From IMG/VR virus record IMGVR_UViG_3300009159_000103, positions 1 through 46,758 of that record: a stretch of DNA of 46,758 nt; one strand, 5' to 3'. The notes under the pieces were generated by a model. It was not told the DNA's origin, did no database searches, and was given only the letters and a program-made list of their open reading frames with translations. Each line of letters begins with the position of its first letter. Within the stretch, counting starts at the first letter, position 1. Shown in pieces: positions 40,135 to 45,805 of this stretch. The translations under genes and the position numbers were made by a program. This stretch comes from a virus.

Positions 40135-40664
40135 ACATCTTCTATATCAGTGAAGATCCATTCGAAGCCGCGCGGATGATGGTTGACAAACATGTTGTCA
40201 AAATGATCCTAGAAACCGCGCAACTCCTTTCTACAGCCCATCGTGTCATTGATGGCGAAGAGTTTGTCGGCCAGTCTCTATCTGGCCGTAAAGCTAAGCG
40301 CTGGCGTCTTCCAGACTTTCGCGACGCCGTTCTCTATCAGGCAACACATATTAACCACCCATCTGCTGTGTGGTGCAGGAATTCGAATAACAATTACAAC
40401 TGGCTCTATGCTCATTTTCTTGCCTTGCTAGATGAATACACCTACCGATATGGTAAAGTCCATAAGTGTGCCACTCTAGTGGACTCTTTGCGCTCTACTC
40501 CTCATAATATCCATGTAGGATACCTAACGCCAGTAACACCGGCTATGCCGGATGAGTATAAAGTAGAACACGACTCTGTTACGTCTTATCGCAACTACTA
40601 TCGCGTAGCGAAGCAGAGAATGCATAAATGGACAAATCGCCAAATACCGGAGTGGATAGCATGA
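40131..40664 (+). CDS. conserved T4-like phage protein with KHVVKMILETAQLL motif
   Basis: 177 residues from a GTG overlapping the previous stop. Landmarks: AARMMVDKHVVKMILETAQLLSTAH (residues 13-37), HINHPSAVWCRNSNNNYNWLYAHFLALLDEYTYRYGKVHKC, TPVTPAMPDEYK and a basic aromatic C-terminus (YRNYYRVAKQRMHKW). The conserved His, Lys, Asn-His-Pro, Trp and Arg-Asn residues look like an active site. Homologues of this type occur in many T4-like phages without an assigned role; an enzyme acting on nucleic acid is possible but unproven. Confidence 0.75.
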   Translation: MNIFYISEDPFEAARMMVDKHVVKMILETAQLLSTAHRVIDGEEFVGQSLSGRKAKRWRLPDFRDAVLYQATHINHPSAVWCRNSNNNYNWLYAHFLALLDEYTYRYGKVHKCATLVDSLRSTPHNIHVGYLTPVTPAMPDEYKVEHDSVTSYRNYYRVAKQRMHKWTNRQIPEWIA

Positions 40665-41059
40665 GTAAAGACTGGGTAAAAGACATCTACGATATGCACG
40701 AGCACTATGGAGTTCGACCCATCATCGAAAAGATGGATGGCGAAACTCTCAAGAAGTTTCTGCAGTTTCGCATTGACTTTTTAATGGAAGAACTTAATGA
40801 ACTTAAAGACGCAGAAAATCCTGAAGACGTAGTAGATGCTTTAATCGATCTATGTGTCGTGGCTATTGGAACCCTAGATGGATTTGCGGTTGACTCATAC
40901 AAAGCCTGGGATGCAGTTCTAAAGCCTAATATGGCTAAGAAAACTGGCATTAAAGCCAGTCGTCCTAATCCTATTGGTCTACCAGACCTGATTAAACCAG
41001 AAGGTTGGGTTGGTCCAGATCACTCTGATAATCCAGGACTTCTACGCAAAATATTTTAA
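40661..41059 (+). CDS. MazG-like / all-alpha NTP pyrophosphohydrolase
   Basis: 132 residues from the ATG at 40661 (ATGA overlap, GGAG upstream); an earlier in-frame ATG at 40628 lies inside the previous gene. The core FRIDFLMEELNELKDAENPEDVVDALIDLCVVAIGTLD has the E-x-x-E ... E-D-x-x-D arrangement of the MazG/phosphoribosyl-ATP pyrophosphatase superfamily, which binds magnesium. MazG-type phage proteins hydrolyse noncanonical or signalling nucleotides; here it may clean the nucleotide pool for modified-base synthesis. The C-terminal NPIGLPDLIKPEGWVGPDH is typical of phage members. Confidence 0.75.
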   Translation: MSKDWVKDIYDMHEHYGVRPIIEKMDGETLKKFLQFRIDFLMEELNELKDAENPEDVVDALIDLCVVAIGTLDGFAVDSYKAWDAVLKPNMAKKTGIKASRPNPIGLPDLIKPEGWVGPDHSDNPGLLRKIF

Positions 41060-41076
41060 AAAAATGCATTTTTTAG

Positions 41077-41105
41077 TTGACATTTCTCGCTCCATGTTAT
41101 AGTAT
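41077..41105 (+). promoter_or_regulatory. early promoter upstream of 41137
   Basis: TTGACA at 41077-41082, 17-base spacer, TAGTAT at 41100-41105; it lies in the short gap after the MazG-like gene and shares TTGACATTTCT with early promoter 2. Start near 41112. Confidence 0.75.
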
Positions 41106-41136
41106 CTAAGAGTAAGGTATGGAAAAGGAAACAACC

Positions 41137-41466
41137 ATGGCTAATGCTCTTCCCACTAGTTACGCGAACCAGATTGGTTATAGCGACGTAAAACCCTTTG
41201 AAATCTTGTCTGTGACTAAGTCCGGCAAGCAAATCCTCATTCGTGAGATGGACGCTGAGCGCGACCCAACTTGGGTTCCGGATTTTGTTGCAGGTGGTTT
41301 CACTGCTAACTGCGCTAACCAAGAAGACCAGAAGTGGATCATCCAATCAAATGAAGCTAATCCTGTAATCAAAGCTCGTAAGCGCGCTGACGGTTACTTC
41401 TGGTCATACTATGGCAAACACCGTATTGCCCGTGAACCCCGCAAATTTTATGATTTCAACTTTTGA
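41137..41466 (+). CDS. conserved small phage protein of unknown function (109 aa)
   Basis: Start at the ATG at 41137, which has AAGGA 9 bases upstream; the ATG at 41119 lacks a ribosome site. Beta-rich: YANQIGYSDVKPFEILSVTKSGKQILIREMDAERDPTW, GGFTANCANQEDQKWII, GYFWSYYGKHRIAREPRKFYDFNF. Many phages carry proteins of this pattern (strand-rich, ending ...G.....S.EPR.+YD..F) in early regions; function unknown. It has its own early promoter. Confidence 0.75.
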   Translation: MANALPTSYANQIGYSDVKPFEILSVTKSGKQILIREMDAERDPTWVPDFVAGGFTANCANQEDQKWIIQSNEANPVIKARKRADGYFWSYYGKHRIAREPRKFYDFNF

Positions 41467-41480
41467 TAGGAGAAAATAAA

Positions 41481-41831
41481 ATGATTTCCTTAGGGCAAAA
41501 AATGAGTGACGTTTACGATATGCCAACGTTTGACCAAGTGGACGAGATGACTGACTCACTAAAGCAGAGACTGTTTGACTTAGGCTATGGTACTGGTAGT
41601 AAGACACCATCAGAAGCCATTACTTATATCGAAGATTTGGAGTTAGAGTTGTATGAGATAAACGAACTCTATGGGCAAGTAAAAGATGGGCTAGAGGAAA
41701 AACTCGCCAAGGCTATGGATATTATCAAGCGCATACTTAACGCTGCACCTGATGCAGAGGATCATACTGGGTGGGCGCAGTTGTTGGATGATTCCGCTGC
41801 CGTGCTGGCTGAACTGGTGGGGAAGGAATGA
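41481..41831 (+). CDS. helical protein of unknown function (116 aa)
   Basis: 116 residues from the ATG at 41481 with AGGAG 9 bases upstream. Helical: LGQKMSDVYDMPTFDQVDEMTDSLKQRLFDLGY, a coiled-coil-like EDLELELYEINELYGQVKDGLEEKLAKAMDIIKRIL, and an acidic C-terminus. The next gene overlaps by 4 bp. Confidence 0.7.
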   Translation: MISLGQKMSDVYDMPTFDQVDEMTDSLKQRLFDLGYGTGSKTPSEAITYIEDLELELYEINELYGQVKDGLEEKLAKAMDIIKRILNAAPDAEDHTGWAQLLDDSAAVLAELVGKE

Positions 41832-42019
41832 CCAAAACCCTAGAAGAACTTGAAGCTGATGTAGCTGAGGCTGAGGCTGCTAAGGCTACTGCTGATGCTG
41901 CTATGGCTGCTAAGGCTACTCGTGCTGCTGCTATGGCTGTTTATGCTGCTCGTGCTGCTGCTTATGATAAGTTGGAGGCTGCAAGGGCTGCGTTGGAAAA
42001 GGGGAAAGAGAATGAGTGA
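41828..42019 (+). CDS. Ala-rich coiled-coil protein (63 aa) with internal tandem repeat
   Basis: 63 residues, about 45 percent Ala with Lys/Glu/Arg: a single long amphipathic helix. Residues 17-36 are two copies of a decamer (AAKATADAAM, AAKATRAAAM), encoded by the 30-bp direct tandem repeat at 41876-41935. Overlaps the upstream gene by 4 bp. Structural or decoy role unknown; the coding call rests on coupling and codon phase. Confidence 0.6.
   Translation: MTKTLEELEADVAEAEAAKATADAAMAAKATRAAAMAVYAARAAAYDKLEAARAALEKGKENE
41876..41935 (+). repeat. 30-bp tandem duplication
   Basis: Two adjacent 30-base units (41876-41905, 41906-41935), both opening GCTGCTAAGGCTACT and closing with GCTGCTATG; only a few bases differ between copies. 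Both are in frame with the Ala-rich gene, and the close match suggests a fairly recent duplication. Confidence 0.8.
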
Positions 42020-42167
42020 TCATGACAATGACGAAATGTTTGCAGTAAAGGTTCAACCTATTATTACGTTTACTGCTATAGTAGTCATTATTTTTGCTAT
42101 CTATGGTGCTTTTCGCGCTGGTCACGATATTGTAATGATTGGTCTTAAAGTTGCTGGTGTGCTATGA
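42012..42167 (+). CDS. small single-pass membrane protein (51 aa)
   Basis: 51 residues from the ATG at 42012, preceded by GGGGAAAGAG. Acidic N-terminus (MSDHDNDEMFAVKVQ) and one strong hydrophobic helix PIITFTAIVVIIFAIYGAF followed by RAG and a second mildly hydrophobic stretch. It could be a holin-like or superinfection-related membrane protein, but nothing decides this. It overlaps the previous gene by 8 bp and the next by 4 bp. Confidence 0.6.
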   Translation: MSDHDNDEMFAVKVQPIITFTAIVVIIFAIYGAFRAGHDIVMIGLKVAGVL

Positions 42168-42334
42168 CTGAAAGATACGGAAATCGTAAAGTAGTAAAGA
42201 TGTTTAATCAGATCAACGCCTTACGTAAAGCTATTCGATCAGAAGGCACTCCCGCGATTCAAGAAGCGTGGGATAAGATTGAAGAACACATTGACTTCGT
42301 CTATTCACAGCAAAAAGAAAGTGACAACACGTGA
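42164..42334 (+). CDS. small basic helical protein (56 aa)
   Basis: 56 residues, from an ATG overlapping the previous stop to a TGA overlapping the GTG of the next gene. It reads MTERYGNRKVVKMFNQINAL, then helices with AIQEAWDKIEEHIDFVYS. It fills the gap between two coupled genes exactly, which supports it as real despite its size. Function unknown. Confidence 0.6.
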   Translation: MTERYGNRKVVKMFNQINALRKAIRSEGTPAIQEAWDKIEEHIDFVYSQQKESDNT

Positions 42335-42597
42335 AAAAAGAATTGTTTGACGTCAAGATCCTTCAAAGTCTGGATAAAATGCCTATCCATCAATCTCGCG
42401 AAACTGCTAATAGTCTTGTTGAAAAGATGCCCAAGAAGTCTATTAATCAAGCAACTTCAGTTAATCGCATCAAACACGACTTACATAAAGCAAGAACACC
42501 TGTGGAAGTATCTCGGATTATGTATCAGGTTTACCTATCGGGTATTGGTCTCGGCACAGTTGGTTCAGCATGGAAGAAGCATTATGACAATGTCTAA
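42331..42597 (+). CDS. small basic protein of unknown function (88 aa)
   Basis: 88 residues from a GTG start overlapping the previous stop (GTGA). Basic and helical (KILQSLDKMPIHQSRETANSLVEKMPKKSINQATSVNRIKHDLHKA), possibly nucleic-acid binding, with a Gly-rich C-terminus (SGIGLGTVGSAWKK). No family recognised. Confidence 0.65.
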   Translation: MKKELFDVKILQSLDKMPIHQSRETANSLVEKMPKKSINQATSVNRIKHDLHKARTPVEVSRIMYQVYLSGIGLGTVGSAWKKHYDNV

Positions 42598-43030
42598 TAC
42601 TAACGCCGAAATCATTGGTGATATCGGTGAAGTTGTCGTTCAAGAATTTTTCGATTCTACTCGAAGTATCTATAAGTACGACTCCGAGAAAGATGGTTAC
42701 ATCAATGAAATGAAGTACGCCGTCAAAACGTTTCGGCTAAATAAATCGACACGCGGATTTTGGATGAGCGACAACTATACAAAGATTATGTGGAAGAATG
42801 TTGATTCAGTTCCCCTTCTATTTTTCATACGCGTACCTGAGACTGAGAATGATTTGGCTGAACTCTATTTGTCAGTAAATCATGTGAACTCTTATACGAT
42901 GGTATCTACGAATAATGGAGTAAAGTGCCGAAATTATCCATTGACAAACTGTTTGAAAATTTGTAATATATCAGAAGACAGGTCTCGTGTATTGTACGAG
43001 AACTCGATCAAACTCAGGAGAGTAGCGTGA
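42584..43030 (+). CDS. possible PD-(D/E)xK nuclease-like protein
   Basis: 148 residues from the ATG at 42584 (a second ATG at 42590 is equally usable). The N-terminus EIIGDIGEVVVQEFF, then YDSEKDGYINEMKYAVKTFRL, fits a nuclease pattern: helix with Glu, Asp, strand with E-x-K. Later strands are PLLFFIRVP and AELYLSVNHVN. If right, it would be a small endonuclease beside DNA-modification genes, able to act on unmodified DNA; this is inference from a short motif. It contains the promoter at 42941. Confidence 0.5.
   Translation: MTMSNTNAEIIGDIGEVVVQEFFDSTRSIYKYDSEKDGYINEMKYAVKTFRLNKSTRGFWMSDNYTKIMWKNVDSVPLLFFIRVPETENDLAELYLSVNHVNSYTMVSTNNGVKCRNYPLTNCLKICNISEDRSRVLYENSIKLRRVA
42941..42969 (+). 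promoter_or_regulatory. intragenic sigma70-like promoter before the modification genes
   Basis: TTGACA at 42941-42946, 17-base spacer, TAATAT at 42964-42969; start near 42976, about 50 bases before the Nmad1-like gene at 43027 and upstream of gene 42. Confidence 0.65.
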
Positions 43031-43413
43031 AAGAATCAGTAAAAGTACTTCAAGAATGCATCGACCTACAACTCAAGAAGTCCCAAGACTATCAAAATCC
43101 AAACTCAAACGTAGTTCAAGCCATGCACTATCGTCGTGGGGTAGATACGATCCACGATACCATGCAGGGTAAAATGTATCGTGCTCAGTCTCTTCTTGAG
43201 TCTGGCCGAGCTGATCAAGCAAACTTTGAGTCTCTTGAAGATACCTATAAAGATCTCATTAACTACGCTTCTTTCGCTGTATCTTGGCTCCGTGGTAAAA
43301 TCGAAGGTCAAGATCCCGCGCGCGACATCTTTAATAATAAGTACGAGCCTAACCAGGATGCTAACCCAGATGCTAAGTCCATTTTCTTCTACGATGTGGA
43401 TCGCAATAAATGA
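43027..43413 (+). CDS. nucleotide-modification-associated protein (Nmad1/DUF1599-like)
   Basis: 128 residues from a GTG overlapping the previous stop. VLQECIDLQLKKSQDYQNPNSNV, YRRGVDTIHDTMQGKMYRAQSLLESG and NFESLEDTYKDLINYASFAVSWLRG match the family named nucleotide modification associated domain 1: helical, with conserved Lys-x-x-Asp-Tyr, Met-x-x-Lys and Asp-Leu-x-Asn-Tyr. These proteins neighbour base-modification enzymes in phages; the biochemical role is not established. Directly upstream of gene 42, with a 4-bp overlap. Confidence 0.75.
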   Translation: MKESVKVLQECIDLQLKKSQDYQNPNSNVVQAMHYRRGVDTIHDTMQGKMYRAQSLLESGRADQANFESLEDTYKDLINYASFAVSWLRGKIEGQDPARDIFNNKYEPNQDANPDAKSIFFYDVDRNK

Positions 43414-44057
43414 TGACACTTAATCAAATTCGTTTGTTCTTTAAGCAGCACTTAAAAGATGGCGTGTTTGTTAATGATAAATCAGGCGTTAAGATGCTTG
43501 AGATCATGAATGCCAGTTTCATTGCAGATGAACCGACTATATTTGGCACCATTGATAAAAACTACATTCAACGAGAGTTGGAATGGTATGAGTCGATGTC
43601 TCTTAATGTTAACGATATTCCAGGTGGTCCTCCCGCTATCTGGCGACAGGTGGCAGACCCAAGTGGATATATCAACTCAAACTATGGTTGGTGTATTTGG
43701 TCGAAGGAAAATTCCTCACAATATAATAACGTAGTAAAAGAACTCAAGAAGAACCCTGAGTCTCGACGGGCTACGATGATCTATACACGACCAAATATGT
43801 GGAATGATTATAATGCTTTTGGGCGCAGCGATTTCATGTGCACAAACACCGTACAATATATGATCCGCGAGAATCGTCTTCACGCTCTAGTATACATGCG
43901 ATCAAACGATGTTGTGTTTGGGTATAAGAACGATTACGCTTGGCAGAAATATGTTTTGGGCTTGATGTGTGAAAGCCTGGGTTATGAGCCGGGACACATT
44001 TATTGGAACGTTGCATCACTTCACGTATATGAAAGGCACTTTGATCTTGTCAAATAA
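43410..44057 (+). CDS. 42: deoxycytidylate 5-hydroxymethylase gp42
   Basis: 215 residues (T4 about 246). Thymidylate-synthase fold, very close to T4 gp42: KSGVKMLEIMNASFIADEPT, YIQRELEWYESMSL, PGGPPAIWRQVADPSG, INSNYGWCIWS, SRRATMIYTRPNM, SDFMCTNTVQYMI with catalytic Cys144 (T4 Cys148), and MRSNDVVFGYKNDYAWQKYVLG. Asp175 (T4 Asp179) replaces the Asn that thymidylate synthase uses to select dUMP, so the substrate is dCMP. The product 5-hydroxymethyl-dCMP is incorporated in place of dC. About 25 C-terminal residues present in T4 are missing, and the end overlaps the dCMP deaminase start by 29 bp. Confidence 0.93.
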   Translation: MMTLNQIRLFFKQHLKDGVFVNDKSGVKMLEIMNASFIADEPTIFGTIDKNYIQRELEWYESMSLNVNDIPGGPPAIWRQVADPSGYINSNYGWCIWSKENSSQYNNVVKELKKNPESRRATMIYTRPNMWNDYNAFGRSDFMCTNTVQYMIRENRLHALVYMRSNDVVFGYKNDYAWQKYVLGLMCESLGYEPGHIYWNVASLHVYERHFDLVK

Positions 44058-44505
44058 CTGGACACAAAACTATTTTAACCTAGCCAAGCAGGTATCGACT
44101 TGGTCTAAAGATCCGAGCACCCGAGTGGGTGCTGTTGCAGTAGGAGCTAGAGGCCAAATCCTTTCGCAAGGGTATAATGGCTTTCCTCGTGGAATTGATG
44201 ACAGTGACGTTAGGCTTAATGATCGAGAGCAAAAGTATAAGTATATTGTTCATGCTGAACAGAATTGTATATACAATGCAACACTGAATGGCGTAAGTCT
44301 AGCTGGTTCTGACCTGTATATCTGGGGACTACCTCTTTGTTCTGAATGCGCTAAAGGTGTTATTCAGGTCGGTGTTAAACGCGTATTCATGTGTTATCCT
44401 TCTTATGTAGATAACAAATGGAAAGACTCTTTTGAAACTACCAAAAATATGCTGAAAGAAGCTGGTGTTGAGTATATGTATTATGAAAATATCGAATTAC
44501 GATGA
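44029..44505 (+). CDS. cd: dCMP deaminase
   Basis: 158 residues from the ATG at 44029; TTG codons at 44041 and 44047 are also possible and no ribosome site is clear. Zinc-dependent deaminase: H75-A-E77 (metal His and catalytic Glu) and P-L-C104-S-E-C107 (metal Cys). DPSTRVGAV and GYNGFPRG are typical of the dCMP group, with allosteric dCTP regulation in T4. It converts dCMP to dUMP for dTTP synthesis, balancing what gp42 takes. Confidence 0.92.
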   Translation: MKGTLILSNNWTQNYFNLAKQVSTWSKDPSTRVGAVAVGARGQILSQGYNGFPRGIDDSDVRLNDREQKYKYIVHAEQNCIYNATLNGVSLAGSDLYIWGLPLCSECAKGVIQVGVKRVFMCYPSYVDNKWKDSFETTKNMLKEAGVEYMYYENIELR

Positions 44506-44572
44506 AACTGACTATTTTTCTTTCATATATAATTAACGAGCGTAATCAGACACCAAAGAGGTATATTATAAA

Positions 44573-45805
44573 ATGAAAGTGGCTATCCTTATGGGGCGCG
44601 GCATTGAAGGATGCGGCGTCTCAAAATTTACTATTGAGATGACAAAGTATCTAAAGAAGAACGGCCATGAATGTACAGTGATTGCTTCTAAAGATAAAAC
44701 ATGGTCTCGTGTTAACTCACACGTCATGCCAAATCTCATGTACGTAAAATTTGCAGAAGATGTTAATATCGATAGTGTAGCAGACGCTTGCAACTCATGT
44801 GATCTAGTGATCATTAACTCGCTTCCACCTTTCGCACATAAGAAGAATCAGAATTACGATCTTAAGGTTGCTGAAAACTTCCGTAAAATTCTCAATAAGA
44901 TATCCGCACCATCGGTGTTATTTCAACACGATCACAATAAGATCTCCATCATACGTAACGATTGTTTGAAAGAATCTATCGATAAATCTAAAGTTTTGTT
45001 TGCTCATTCTCCAACTGGTGATTTTGCTGGTGTAGTAGAGAGTATGTCTGAAGCTGGCGGCATCATGGGATTCTTTGGTGGAGATGCTCCAAAGAAGCAA
45101 ATCTTAAACTTCCAGCCTGGAATGTACTTCGATGAAGTTCGCGAGAAGTACTGGAAACCCATCGAACAAATCGATAAAATGTGTCATAGGTGGATTGGTC
45201 GAATGGCTCTATGGAAGGGCCCACGATTGATGATGGACTTCCATGAGAAGCACTTACGCCAGATGAATGCACTCACGATTCTTGAGGGTATTGAGAAATC
45301 ACTAGCTTATGTTGAACTCAAGCAAAAGTATTCATTCCATTACTTAAACAATGTTAGTCCAGACAAGACTGACTTTACAGATTGGTACGGAAACAAACCA
45401 GTAGTTTTCTCATTCTTTAAAAACCATGAAATCCTTGAACGCATGTCTAAATCTGGATACGGGTATCAACTCTCTCTTCTAGATCCAAGGTTCATCGAAA
45501 AATCAATTGAGTATACGCACTGTGAGGTTGTAGCTACTGGTACAATTCCAGTATTTCACCAAGGTTATGGTGATGCATGTACCCATCGAGTACTAGGTAT
45601 ACCCTTGACAGAATGCGCAGATAGTGGTACTATCTGGCTATCTAGTGAGAACATGCAGCAATCTGCAGACTTGATATCCGCGCTAAATAAAGACGACGGG
45701 ATGCGTAACGAGTATCGCGAGAAAGCATACGAGTTCTATAAATCACACCAAGATGCAGATGCAGTCTTTGACAGCATATTCAATATGATCGGAAAAGTTA
45801 AGTGA
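44573..45805 (+). CDS. agt: DNA alpha-glucosyltransferase (5-hydroxymethylcytosine)
   Basis: 410 residues (T4 AGT 400), with close parallels along the length: ILMGRGIEGCGVSKFTIEMTKY (T4 IFMARGLEGCGVTKF...), CDLVIINSLPP, VLFQHDHNKISIIRN, SKVLFAHSPTGDF, NFQPGMYFDEVREKYWK, RWIGRMALWKGPRLMMDFHEK, ILEGIEKSLA, EILERMSKSGYGYQLSLL and YTHCEVVATGTIPVF. It is a GT-B enzyme that adds alpha-glucose from UDP-glucose to hydroxymethylcytosine in DNA, protecting it from nucleases. A -10-like TATAAT at 44528-44533 and AGAGG lie upstream, in the 67-bp gap after the deaminase gene. Confidence 0.93.
   Translation: MKVAILMGRGIEGCGVSKFTIEMTKYLKKNGHECTVIASKDKTWSRVNSHVMPNLMYVKFAEDVNIDSVADACNSCDLVIINSLPPFAHKKNQNYDLKVAENFRKILNKISAPSVLFQHDHNKISIIRNDCLKESIDKSKVLFAHSPTGDFAGVVESMSEAGGIMGFFGGDAPKKQILNFQPGMYFDEVREKYWKPIEQIDKMCHRWIGRMALWKGPRLMMDFHEKHLRQMNALTILEGIEKSLAYVELKQKYSFHYLNNVSPDKTDFTDWYGNKPVVFSFFKNHEILERMSKSGYGYQLSLLDPRFIEKSIEYTHCEVVATGTIPVFHQGYGDACTHRVLGIPLTECADSGTIWLSSENMQQSADLISALNKDDGMRNEYREKAYEFYKSHQDADAVFDSIFNMIGKVK
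45605..45633 (+). promoter_or_regulatory. intragenic sigma70-like promoter in agt
   Basis: TTGACA at 45605-45610, 17-base spacer, TACTAT at 45628-45633, about 170 bases upstream of the methyltransferase start. It could express that gene apart from agt. Confidence 0.6.

Noticed and set aside
40183-40201. TTGACA...TGTCAA inverted repeat as a promoter or operator
   Set aside because: It lies in the conserved KHVVKM codons, no -10 fits at 16-18 bases on either strand, and a 6-bp repeat can arise by chance.
41895-42011. Leu/Trp-rich hydrophobic N-terminal extension of the small membrane protein
   Set aside because: It is the out-of-frame reading of the GCT repeats in the Ala-rich gene; the ATG at 42012 has its own ribosome site.
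43410-44057. Thymidylate synthase
   Set aside because: The fold is the same, but the residue that selects dUMP (Asn) is Asp175 here and the sequence tracks T4 gp42 along its length, so dCMP hydroxymethylase is the better call.
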